Assembly (NCBI GenBank): GCA_038025085.1
Contig: CM076147.1
Span: 41,848,766 to 41,912,765, forward strand
DNA: 64,000 nt
From: Tetragonia tetragonoides
Taxonomy: Eukaryota; Streptophyta; Magnoliopsida; Caryophyllales; Aizoaceae
Direction: 5' to 3'
Shown: positions 41,014 through 51,845 of the stretch, in pieces
Layout: each line of letters starts with the position of its first letter
Position numbering within the stretch: the stretch's first letter is position 1
Translations under genes and position numbers: made by a program
The notes under the pieces: model-generated
Databases searched by the model: none
What the model saw: only the letters and a program-made list of their open reading frames with translations
What the model was told of the DNA's origin: nothing

Positions 41014-42742
41014 ATGTCAAGGAAACTGGGTTCTGCTCATGAACAAAAAGAAGATAGGATAAGCTGTTTCCCGGATGAAATTCTTTGTCACATTCTGTCC
41101 TTCCTTCTGGCCCTCATGTGATGCTGTGAGAGCTGGAGTTCTGTCTACTAGATGGAGAAAACTCTGGGTTTCAGTTGCCAATCTGGATATCCATGACAAC
41201 TTCTTGTCAAGAATTCGTGATACAAACAAGCGTAAGCAGCAGGAAATAGAGAAGGGTTTTAACAATTTTGTGATGAAGATGATAAATCGTGACAATATTC
41301 CTTGCATTCCAAGGCTACGCCTATGTTGTTCTATGGTCAAAGGATCCTTAGTCTCTTCATGGGTGAGCTCTGCTATAACGAGTAGTATCAAAGACCTTGA
41401 GCTTCTCTTTCATCAATGCAAGGTGGTATTGCCTGCGATTCTCTTCAATTCAACATCATTGGTAATACTGAGATTACAAACCGAGTACCTTGCAATTCCT
41501 GCTTCTGTTTGGCTTACCTACATTGAAAAGTTTCCAAATGGAATTTGTAGCTGGGAATCCTGGAAAGGATGAAGCTCAGGTGCCCCAGCTATTCAAACTT
41601 GTGATTAATGCCCCGAGTCTGGAGTACCTTCAGTTAAAAGATTATCAGACAAAACACTTTTCAGCAATGAATCTGGGATCTTTGGTCGAGGCGTATATTG
41701 ACTGGCAGCCAATGTATGGTGAAATCGCGTGGCAGTCGCCTTATGGCAGTTGCGTGGCAGTCAATCTTCTAAAAGGGATCACTGCCGTAAAGTCTTTATC
41801 ATTGTCCAGCCATTCTATCATTGTAAGATTCTCTACTTCTCTTTGTAGTGCGTCATTTTTTAACAAGCAATCTTCCATTATGTGTGGAGTTTTGCTTGGA
41901 CATGCGCCTTCTCTGTTTTTTTTTTCTTCCTAGTTTTTAATTTTTTTAAAATTCACGCACTGAATTGATCATTTTTTTAACTTGGGTTTTGTGAATTTGT
42001 ATTTTCCACAAGCCAATCTTTGCTAAACTTATTAATATGAATTTCTTTTTTCAGTCTCTCAACAATGCCATTCATTTTGAAATGCCTACATTCAATAACT
42101 TGAAGAAGCTTGAGTTGGATGTTGCTGGTGATTTTGGTTGCCAATCCTTGGTGCGGTTTCTTCCTAGCGCTCCTAATCTAGAAGTCCTCATTCTTATTGA
42201 CAAGGTTAGTTGATGGAACAAGACAGCTTTAGAGTTTAGATATAGTGAGCTTTTCATTCTCACTTAAATATACAAAGTGATCTTTGATAAAGGAGTTGTT
42301 CTAAGTGTGAGAAGAAGCAGGCTAATGAATGTTCTTTCAATTGAGGGTTTCATTGATTTGCAACTCTACAATTGTAGAGGTAAGGCTAGATACATTTGAT
42401 TCTTCCAAGATTGACCCTATTACAGTGGGATCCTTGCGCATTAGGGGGCCTCCTATGTCCCCTAGGGGTAACCCGTGCCATGTGGTGCAAAAATATAAAC
42501 CTACGTTTTGGGGCCTCTCGGAAGCCCAAAAAACGTGGATTATAGTCTTCATTTTCGGCTTCCCGGGCCTGATTGTTGTTTTTGCCCAAACTTCTCCAAG
42601 GGGTCTATCATGACCCTAAAGGACCTCGGTGCCCCGGGAGGGTCATTAGGATCACCGAACTTCGATATCACCCATGCCTTCGGTGTTCGGGCCTTTACAT
42701 TGGTGTTCCGTAGAAACGCCATTACAAGCCTATTAGAGACCC

Positions 42743-42890
42743 TATTAGAAGAGAGAGAATAGAAGAGTATTTTCACTATATTGCATATGTATATATAGGA
42801 TTACAGTACATTATATACAGACTATATACAAGACTAACAACGTTAGGAATATGTAAGGTCTAGCTATAATTAATTTACATTATTCTATCA
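42743..42890 (-). repeat. 3' LTR of the copia element (148 bp)
   Basis: It matches 45722-45882 almost base for base, minus a 13-bp segment containing GACCTGCCTTAG. In element orientation it begins TGATAGAATAATG and ends CTTCTAATA. Confidence 0.93.
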
Positions 42891-45513
42891 CACCCCCGCA
42901 GCGGGAGGAGACCGAACGCTTAGACTGGACCGAAAATCCGGAAAAAGGGATGAGGGAAGACCCTTTGTAAATATATCTGCATATTGATAAGAGGAGGGAA
43001 CATGAAGAACCTTGATTTGACCCAAGGCAACCTTCTCGCGTACAAAGTGAATATCAATCTCGATGTGTTTTGTACGTTGATGCTTCACTGGATTGGTGGA
43101 CAAATAAACAGCACTGACATTGTCACAATAGACCAAAGTGGCACGAGAAAGAGGACAGTGAAGCTCCAGAAGAAGGTTACGCAACCAACATGTCTCAGCC
43201 ACAGCATTAGCAACCCCACGATACTCTGCCTCTGCACTAGACCTGGATGCGGTGGCCTGACGTTTTGAAGACCACGAAATTAAATTGGTGCCAAGAAAGA
43301 CACAGTAGCCGGATGTGGATCGACGGGTGTCGGGACACCCACCCCAATCTGCATCCGTATAAACGGTAAGTCCATCAATGGAAGAGGCATACAATTGTAA
43401 ACCGTGACAATAGTTCCCTTCAGATATCGCAAAATCCGCTTGAGAGCCTGATAATGAGGTTCCCGAGGATCATGCATGAAGAGACACACTTGTTGGACTG
43501 CATAAGTGATGTCAGGCCTAGTAAATGTCAGAAGCGCTCCTGCAAGACTTCGGTAAAGAGAGGGATCAGAAACTGGAGGACCTGTGCCAGTAGACAACTT
43601 GGCTTGTGTATCCACAGGAGTTACAGAAGAGTTACAAGAACGCATGTTAGCTTTGTCTAAGATCTCAAGAGCATATTTTCTTTGTGACAGAAATAATCCA
43701 TCTTTTGTACGAGTCACAGAAATGCCCAAAAAGTAGCGCAGGGGTCCCATATCTGTCATGGAAAATTCTCTACCCAAAGAGGTGATAAGTGAGGTCGAGA
43801 GAGTAGTGGACGATGCAGTTAAAATAATATCATCAACATAGAGAAGAAGAATAGCCATGTCTTGACCGCGACGATACACAAAGAGAGATGTGTCAGACCG
43901 ACAACTACAAAACCCAATGGAGGTAAGGTATGTGGCAAAACGTTGGTACCAGGCTCGAGGGGCTTGCTTAAGTCCATATAGAGCCTTTTTGAGCCGACAA
44001 ACATAATCTGGGTGAACATCACTCACAAAATCGGGTGGCTGGCGCATATATACAGTTTCCTGGAGGTTACCATGAAGAAAAGCGTTCTTGACATCCAATT
44101 GATGGATAGACCAAGAACGAGATATAGCCAAGCTAAGAACTGTACGGACAGTGGCAGGTTTGACTACAGGGCTGAAAGTCTCATCATAGTCTAAGCCAGC
44201 CTGCTGAGAAGTACCGATTGCTACTAATCGAGCCTTGTGTCGAATGAGATTGCCATCTGAATCAAATTTGTCCCTGAAAAGTGGGAGGTAGAATAATGTA
44301 AAGTGGGAGGTAGCACCGGTGTCAAGATACCACTGGTTGTCGGAGGAAGGCTGAAGAGACAAAGTGTTAAGCGCTTGAGCAATAGCAATGGGTTGTTGCT
44401 GCGGAACTGAAGACCCAGAAGAGTTGGCCCAAGCTCCAGGTTGCTGTCCAGAATTTCCAGGTTGCACGAAGTTGTTCTGAGCAAGTTGTGGACCAGATAA
44501 TGCAAGTTGGGCAGATCCACGGCCTAAGTTCCGCGGCCCAGAACCGAGCAAACCAGGGGCTGTATTAATGGGTTGGCCTCCAGCAGGCCACACAGGCCCT
44601 TGAGTTGCCCACTGAGGAGAAGCATACCACGCAGGGGACCAATATGTGGGCGGACCAGAATGAAAACCATACATATTTTGGGACTGTCCATAGAAGCCAC
44701 GTCCACGCCCATAGCCTCTACCACGCATGTTATAATTGGTCCGACCACGACCTCGATAGCCATTCCAGTTTGAATTATTCCGAGTATCTCCAGAGTGGTG
44801 AATGGTATGAGGGGAATGGTGTGGTGGAGTGGTAGTATAGAGAACAGTGTTGGAGGTAAGAGATGAAGAGGTATATACGGAGAGGCGGGCTTCTTCAATC
44901 AATAACATAGGTCGGGCTTTGAGAAAATTGGGGAAGGGCTCTTGATATTGAATAATATTGCCTATGGTTTTATACTTATCAGCAAGACCACGTATGAGTT
45001 GGAGAACTTGAGCTTTTTCATCAATTGGATTGTCTACTTCTGCTAAAGAATCAGCAAGAGTTTTGACCCGTGAGCAATATTCAGTGATAGAAGAAGACCC
45101 CATGGTTATAGAGTGAAATTGCTCCGTAAATTGCTGGCAGCAAGATTGGCCTTAAAAAGAGATTCAATTTGGGTCCATAGAGTGTGAGCAGAATTGGTAC
45201 CACCAGGATTCATAATCATGCCTAGAACATCATCATTAATTGTTTGATAAATCCAAGAGCACACAAGAGCATCTAATTTTGTCCACTGATCATCAGTTTT
45301 GTCCTTTGCTTGAGTACTTCCATCAAGAAATCCCATGACCCCAACGCTGGTAGCATGAGCAATGTGCAAAGTGGCCCACTTTTTGTATTTTGGATTATTA
45401 AATTCAAGAACAATAGGAATGTGGGATTTGATGTTGGTAATACAGAAAGCTTGATGAGTGAAGATATCATTTTTGCCAGAGTTGTTGATAGTATCATCAT
45501 TATTAGGAGTCAT
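42891..45513 (-). pseudogene. Copia gag-pol remnant: gag, protease stub, reverse transcriptase, RNase H
   Basis: Read on the minus strand: 45513-45106 is the N-terminal gag (UBN2-type, with TLWTQIESLF). A one-base shift near 45130 moves the frame, and gag continues in the long open frame from 45103, with a Gly/Arg-rich RGRGRTNYNMRGRGYGRGRG stretch. Then the protease active-site phrase WYLDTGATSH (about 44310-44335) runs directly into reverse transcriptase at DSDGNLIRHKARLVA, with KNAFLHG, ALYGLKQAPRAW and the catalytic YVDDIIL. The rest of protease and the entire integrase are missing. The joint near 44277-44313 carries the direct repeat AAAGTGGGAGGTAG twice. Another frame change near 43390 separates the RNase H part (43394-42891: TDADWGG, SSAEAEYR, HIEIDIHFVRE). 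The element cannot encode its own integration. Confidence 0.92.
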
Positions 45514-45721
45514 GAGAGAAGGATATATTGAAAATAAAGAGAGATAGAGAAGGGACTGATGTGTTTACCAAAAATAGAGTAGTGACAAGAGATAACGGCA
45601 GAACGGCAAGATCGATTGAGGTCCTTAAGAATACGCCTTGCACTGGAGAGAGAGAGGCAGAAATTTGATACCAAGAAATTTGCGGCGAGAAGGAAAAGAT
45701 ATCAGAGATGCTCCGATACCA

Positions 45722-45882
45722 TATTAGAAGAGAGAGAATAGAAGAATATTTGACCTGCCTTAGGTCACTATATTGCATATGTATATATAGGATTACAGTA
45801 CATTGTATACAGACTATATACAAGACTAACAACGTTAGGAATATGTAAGGTCTAGCTATAATTAATTTACATTATTCTATCA
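45722..45882 (-). repeat. 5' LTR of the copia element (161 bp)
   Basis: It contains a short GACCTGCCTTAGGTC segment absent from the 3' LTR, with a GACCT/AGGTC mini-palindrome. ATATGTATATATAGG, palindromic in part, is the best TATA-like core but reads on both strands. The primer-binding site abuts its inner edge. Confidence 0.93.
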
Positions 45883-46881
45883 GACCCAATAACGGATCTC
45901 GAGTGCCTCCCATGTCCCCTAAGGGTGTCATTTGTGATGTGGTGCAAAAATATCCACCTTCGTTCCGGGGCCTCCCGGGAGCTATAGCCTACGTTTTTGG
46001 CTTCACGGGGTCCAGGTGTCATTTTTGCCCAAACTTCTCCAAAGGGTCTATCATGACCTTAGAGGACCATTGGTGCCCCAGGAGGGTCATCAAGATCCCC
46101 CAACATCGATATCACCCATGCCTTCGGTGTTCGGGCCCTTACATCGGTGTTCCGTAAAAACGTCCTTACTAGCCTATTAGGGACCCAATAACGAACCCCG
46201 AGTGCCTCCCATGTCCCTTAGGGGTGTCATTTGCGATGTGGTGCAAAAATATCCACTTTCGTTCCTGGGTCTCCTGGGAGCCAAAAAAACGTGGATTATA
46301 GTCTACGTTTTTGGCTTCCCAGGGTCCAGGTGTCATTTTTGCACAAACTTCTCCGGGAGGTCTATCATGACCTTAAAGGACTCTCGGTGCCCCGGGAGGG
46401 TCATCAGGATCCCCGAACTTCAATGTCACCCATGCTTTCGGTGTTCAAGCTCTTACACCAGTGTCCCGTATCATTTTTGTAGTATGTTTATTGCTAAGTT
46501 TAAAGTTTCTGACTTATAATGCTGAACACAGTAAGACACTCACATCTCATGTTTGCGTTATTTATTTATTCTTATCAGGATGATGTTGATGTTGATGTTG
46601 AAGAAGACTGGGAGCCACCTGACAATGTCCCAGATTGTGTGCTGTTACACCTTAAAGAGATTAAAGTAAAAGGCCTTCAGGGGGACTTTGATTTTGAGTT
46701 TGAAGCTGTTGAATATCTGCTGAAACATTCCAAAGTTCTGAATAAGTTGACAGTTGAATGTGGGTTCAGTGAAGGTACCAAACATCTAGCAGATGCTAAT
46801 GCTTTCTGTGAGAAATTGATGAAGGTTCCGAGGGGCTCTCCAAACTGTGATGTTACTATGGTTTCTAGAAGTTGCAAGTAG

Positions 46882-47941
46882 ACCGCCTTTCTTTCTTCTG
46901 CAGATATCGTCACATCCTCAGGATTAGTACTTATTTAATTTAATTCGTATGACTAACCAAGTGACTTGGTTTCCAGATAGATGATATTGAATGAGCATGT
47001 TGGTTTAATACTTTCTTCATATATCAATATATTTTTGTATATCTGGTTTTGCCTGGAGGAGAATACAGGGCAAAATGTATTGTGTAGAGACTTCTTTCCA
47101 TGGGAATTGATCCTCTGCTGCTACAGGATTGACATTATATGCAATAGGAGCACCTGAACATAATAGATATTTGTTTGGTAATTTGCAATAATGAAGTTGG
47201 GTGCAAAAACTATTTTTCTGTACAACCACCATGAATTTTACTGACATATTGAGAGGATTTAGCACCAAAACTAATTCAGCTACTAGTTAACTGCACTACA
47301 TGTTTACGCATAGCATGAGATAAAAATTAGCCTTAGGTTTTTCGGAACGCACAAAATTTTGCGTTTTAAGTGGATGCTTGCAATTGTGAAAACTAGCCCA
47401 TCTTAATCAATGTTTATTGCTTATGGTTATGGTAATATCTAATTGTGGTCTTATGCTCAGTTCCTCATCAACGTTAGAAATGTTACTACTGTAGTTGTAT
47501 AATCATGAATCTCAATGACAGCAAGTTTAAACTCTGTGACTGAGTACTTGAGTAGTCCGTATGCTGTATGCATGATACCATTACCATGTCCATGTGTGTA
47601 TATATAGTGAATTTATTGGTAAACAAATTTATTTATTTATTTTTATTATTTTTATTATTTTTCCTTTCGTTGGTGGAGTAATATGAACTGTTTCCTGTAG
47701 AGCTTACTGGGAGTATCTTGGAATATTAAATGCGTCTTGGGTTTTATGCTTTTGCATTAATATCTCAGAGTTGGACAGTCGTCAAATCTCTAGGGAACTC
47801 AGAAGGGCTTGGAAATCTTTTAATGCAGAAGCACGCTTATAAAGAGATAAGGTCTCAACAATATAAAACCAGTACGACTTAAAGAAAGATGGAAGTGTAG
47901 TGGAGTAGTTCTGATCTCTAGCCAGACTCTGATCAGTAAAT
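46882..47941. other. Spacer between F-box pseudogene and FCP1-like gene
   Basis: AT-rich with a TTTATTTATTTTTATTATTTT tract around 47630-47660. It should hold the promoter of the plus-strand gene at 47942. No gene is seen. Confidence 0.4.
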
Positions 47942-49209
47942 ATGGGTTGTACTACTACCAACAAGTTGGTTGCTGATAATGAAGAAAAAGAGGGTTGTAA
48001 ACTTCTGATGGTGGTAAATCATGGTCTGAAAGTGACAGTGAAAGTGAAGAAGCTGCTTGTACTTGACCTCAATGGCTTGCTCCTTCACCGCGCCCACCGC
48101 GCCAACAAGTCTCAAATTCCTCAAAACCGTCGCCCTGATGCAGTTTTCAAGTCTCGTTTTGGTATTGTAATTAAGAACAAAAGATGTTTAGATAGGAATA
48201 TGTATGAATTGCTGATGATATAATATATGATTGTGGTCTTTCTGTTTTAATTTGCAGTTTATAAAAGACCTTACCTTGAGGAGTTCATTAAGTTTTGCCT
48301 TGACAGATTTCAAGTGGCTATATGGTCTTCAGCTCAAGAGTAAGCATCTCTTAGGAGCTGTAATTTAATTCCTCTTGTTAACTACAGTAACAGAAGTACA
48401 CCAGTCTACACATTTAGAGCCCTTTTATGGGTACTTACCTCTTTTGCCACCCCTTTATATCACTTATATAGGAACAGCATAGAAGGTATCTTTGATTGTG
48501 CTTTCAAGGGATTGAGAAACAGGTTCTTGTTTGTTTGGGTAAGTATCTTTCTAATAGTATCTTTCTAATTTTCTTTTTTGGTAACTAGAAGTATTGGACA
48601 ATTCCGTTGTTAACTTTGATATATAGGACCAAAAGCATTGTTCCAATTACGGATTCAAGTCACTGGTAAAGAAACATAAGCCCCTCTTTTTCAAGGAGCT
48701 GAAGCAACTGTGGCAGAGCGTGGAAGGGGGTCGCTTTTCTGAGTCGAACACTTTGCTGATCGACGATGAGCCTTACAAATGTCTTTTCAATCCAGTAAAG
48801 TTTCTATAAACTCTCCTGCGTTAATAAACAACATAGATTATTCATTGTGAATTGTGACTGTCTGATCCTGCATTCTCTTACAGCCGAACACTGCCATATT
48901 TCCTGATTCTTACGATGCAGGAAATCTCACCGACAGTACTCTAGGTGAGGAAACACATAGATAGATCATTACTAAAAGGAGGATCTGTTTTCAGCTAATG
49001 TTTCCTGTTTTGGGCTTTCGTTATTGATGTCTAACTATTGGCATTGGCCAGATCCGAAGAAGGAACTGTGCATCTATCTTGAAGGTTTAGCACTTGCAGA
49101 GGATGTTCCGCTTTACGTCGAAGCATACCCTTTTGGTCAACCTGCTATAGGCCCTAGCCACCCCAACTGGGACTTTTACTCCATGATGCTCAGTCATTCA
49201 AAGAAGTAA
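47942..49209 (+). CDS. FCP1-homology (HAD/CTD-phosphatase-like) domain protein
   Basis: Six exons (47942-48161, 48258-48339, 48472-48538, 48627-48794, 48884-48944, 49052-49209) encode 251 residues, with exact phase joins and GT/AG borders. The FCP1 homology fold is clear: motif I KKLLVLDLNGLLLHR with the nucleophile Asp42, YKRPYLEEFIKFCLDRF, the motif II-like AIWSSAQE (residues 94-101), and motif IV TLLIDDEPYK (Asp169-Asp170), then a tail with YPFGQPAIGPSHPNWDFY. This resembles plant proteins annotated as FCP1-homology or TIM50/CTD-small-phosphatase-like. In active enzymes motif I is DxDx(T/V); here the second Asp is Asn44, a change I recall in this plant subfamily, which makes phosphatase activity doubtful. 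There is no clear transit peptide. The ATG at 47942 is preceded by stops in frame. Substrate unknown. Confidence 0.85.
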
Positions 49210-51053
49210 TGGGAGCTTCTGATTTTTGTCGCATGGCAAGAAGACTTTTAGAGCTTCTCTTAAGAATGTTCAGATTACAAAATCTAGATTTTGCTGTTGT
49301 AGAATGGCAGTCACTTTCAAGTATTATTACTATGATCCCTTACTGCAGATTGCTCTTGTGACAAATCTTGTTCTGTTTCTGCAACTGGGAAAGAAGATGT
49401 TATTTACAGAGCCCTCATAAATACTGTTAGAATAGTTAACTTGTGGAAGGAAATCTCAAGGGAGAAATCAATCAATGCACCTGCTGTATACATACATCTA
49501 GAGAGTCATCACATTTGAATTTGATTTCATTCTTGATTCTATAGGCTTTTCTTTCCTTTTAATTTGGTGGCTCAGGCCTCAACCCACTATATCATGAATT
49601 GGCTAGTATATTTATATCACAAATTATTACCTAGACCAAGACATAAATCCAGCTACTTGCAAAGGCATAAATACAGGAGGGAAAGATGAGACAGAGATAG
49701 GGGAAGTAAGTTAGGTGGATTTGAGGTCTAGGCAATAAGAATTTAGAAGCATCCATAATATCGAAATCCCTTAATACTCAAATTAAAAAGGGATCACATT
49801 AGTTTTCCCACATGAAATAATAGCAAAAAACATACCTCATTTCTGAGGGAAAAAAAATGAAATTTTTTGTTGTATGTCTCTATCAATTGAGATCTTCCTT
49901 ATATTACATTAATAGGCCAAGACTAATTTTCGAGTGTATATATGCTTAACAAGAAGGCAAATCTAAAATTCATTTCAATTAGATTCTTAAAAAATTTAAT
50001 GTTCATATATGAGGGAAGATATTTAAACATGAAGCTTACATACCCAATAATCAAAGTGATCACTAATCAATATCTCATAAAAATTTAAAAAAAAAATAGA
50101 AGGTAAAAGTTCTCTTTATATAAATTTTAGGTTGATTTGGTAGATCGTCTTTTAAAATGTGTCATTTGTTTTGTAATAAGCCACTTGTTTTAAAAGTGAA
50201 ATTACCTTTAAATTATAGTTTGCTATTATTTTTTTTGGTGCTGATAGTTTGCTATTATGGTATCATCTTTATACACAAATATGATAAAGTGTAACTCATA
50301 AACGATTACATAATATAGTCAATTAAATGTAATCTCGTGATTGATTGAGTTTGAAATCAAATCAAACCACCTTTATGCATATATATTTATAAAATGAGTT
50401 TTTTGCCAAATAATATTATTTTATATATTTATTTTAATTTATCTTGTCGAAAACTACCTTTTAAGACTACATTATATCGTGTGACATGTAATACCTTAAT
50501 ACAATTCACACGACATAAAAAAAAAACCAATTATCTTTTTGGACTGATATGCCCCTGATCTTCTTAGCCTATTTGCCCATTTAATATCCTTTAACTCTAA
50601 TTTCTAGTGAAACTCTCTCTGTGACACATGCTTGCTCGAGCCCCATTTCTTTCTCTCAGTTCTCATTCAATTGAAGCATTATCGTCAAATTTTACAAAAT
50701 TGGGGAGTGCCATTATTGAAGACGAAAGGGTTTATTTCATCCATGGCTTGAGATGGTAAGTGATTGAAGTAATTTTTACATTAGAATTTTCAATTTGACA
50801 TCGAATGATATATGAATTAATCTGCCTATTTGATTGATATAGGGTTGTATATATAATATCCTCTTTGAGTATACATTGGGAATAATACCTCTTTTTAGGT
50901 AGTGTAAATGTGTGCTCTTTGTACATAACATTAATTTGTAGGTTTTTCATTGGGTTTTTGTATGTAGATCATAATTCATATATCAAATCTTGCAAAAATA
51001 ATGGCAATAATACATACATTTAAGTGTGGTCGTAACATTTAAGATTTCTACTT

Positions 51054-51067
51054 TATTATCATTATTA

Positions 51068-51105
<38 letters not shown>
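51054..51105. repeat. (ATT)n microsatellite
   Basis: About 17 ATT units with two ATC interruptions at the left end. Confidence 0.9.
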
Positions 51106-51534
51106 TTATTTATTTATTTAAATATTTATTTATCTATTTTCATTCAAATTTATTTTTTCAGTACGCGTGTCATTCATATTTGGGATTAGCCTCTCTTTTG
51201 CATTCTTTAATCTTTTACTTATCATTAGAATAACTATAGAAAAATGAAATGGAAAAAACACGCATACACGATTAAAGACTTATCGGTCACACCAATACCA
51301 TAAAAGTAATTCTGAATTTTTTTTAATTTTTTTAAAGGTTAAGTAGTTCTAAAGTTAACTTCCGCAATCACAAATGCAAAATGTCTAAATAAATGGTAAT
51401 TGTTGTTTTTTATCATTTTTTTTCCTTCTCAAACACAACTTGAGAAGGTATATAGTGACAAAATTCTTTCTTTGTAACTGAAAATATTGTATGACCTCTT
51501 AAACATTTTGCATTGGTTCCCTCATCCTGAAAAA

Positions 51535-51845
51535 GTGAAAATGTTACAATTCACACCCCTTTTTATAAATTTGAATTTCAAATGGAAAATGCAAAATAAT
51601 CACCCATTTTTCCCCCACATCCCAAAAATGTGAATACGTTACAATTCACACTTATTTAAGCTTTTATAAATTTGATTTTCAAATAGAAAGTACAAAATAA
51701 TCATAGGTTTCACATTTCTTTTGCTAATACTGCTTCCTTTTTTCTCCTGCATCCAGAATAACTAAATACGTTACAATTTAACACCCCTTTTTAAGTTTTT
51801 ATAAATTTGATTTTCAAATGGAAAATAAAAAATAGTCACATTTCT
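51535..51845. repeat. Degenerate tandem repeat, three units
   Basis: ACGTTACAATTCACAC and TTTTATAAATTTGATTTTCAAATGG-like phrases recur from about 51543, 51628 and 51768. The units differ in length by insertions of T- and C-rich filler. Confidence 0.75.

Larger units (their letters stand above)
42743..45882 (-). mobile_element. Ty1/copia LTR retrotransposon, internally deleted
   Basis: A 3.14-kb element on the minus strand with short LTRs (5' LTR 45722-45882, 3' LTR 42743-42890) and a 5-bp target duplication GACCC (42738-42742 and 45883-45887). The primer-binding site TGGTATCGGAGC directly follows the 5' LTR and fits initiator tRNA-Met apart from one base. A purine-rich, G-tract-containing sequence precedes the 3' LTR. 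The LTRs begin TG and end TA, not the usual CA. They differ by two or three substitutions and one ~13-bp indel, so the insertion is fairly recent. The usual copia element is near 5 kb; this one lacks most of protease and all of integrase. Confidence 0.95.
42430..46480. repeat. Second locus of the 300-310-bp repeat, split by the copia element
   Basis: About three units occupy 42430-42742 and 45883-46480 in orientation opposite to the array at 5710-7790. Shared phrases are CCTCCCATGTCCCCTAA, GATGTGGTGCAAAAATAT, GTGTCATTTTTGC and ATCACCCATGC. The unit start CCTCCCATGTCC recurs at 45907 and 46207, exactly 300 bp apart. The copia element inserted in the middle and duplicated GACCC. The whole block sits inside intron 2 of the F-box pseudogene. 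Confidence 0.88.
41014..46881 (+). pseudogene. F-box/FBD gene with two frameshifts and a retrotransposon in intron 2
   Basis: Three exons in the family's usual layout: 41014-41822, 42055-42204 and 46579-46881. F-box at residues 14-31 (DRISCFPDEILCHILSFL), then the WRKLWVSV-type segment, leucine-rich repeats (LVILRLQTEYL, APSLEYLQLKDY, LKKLELDV, APNLEVLILIDK) and an FBD-like tail (CVLLHLKEIKVKGLQGD, AVEYLLKHSKVLNKLTVEC). F-box/FBD proteins are substrate adaptors of SCF ubiquitin ligases. The frame breaks between FL and DAVRAG (41101-41121), where one extra base moves the reading, and again at 41511-41520 inside what should read VWLPTLKSF. Intron 2, 157 bp in the related gene at 61325, is 4,374 bp here because it holds a 300-bp repeat array and a copia element. 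Splice sites are intact, so it may still be transcribed. Sequencing error is a remote alternative explanation for the two shifts. Confidence 0.82.
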
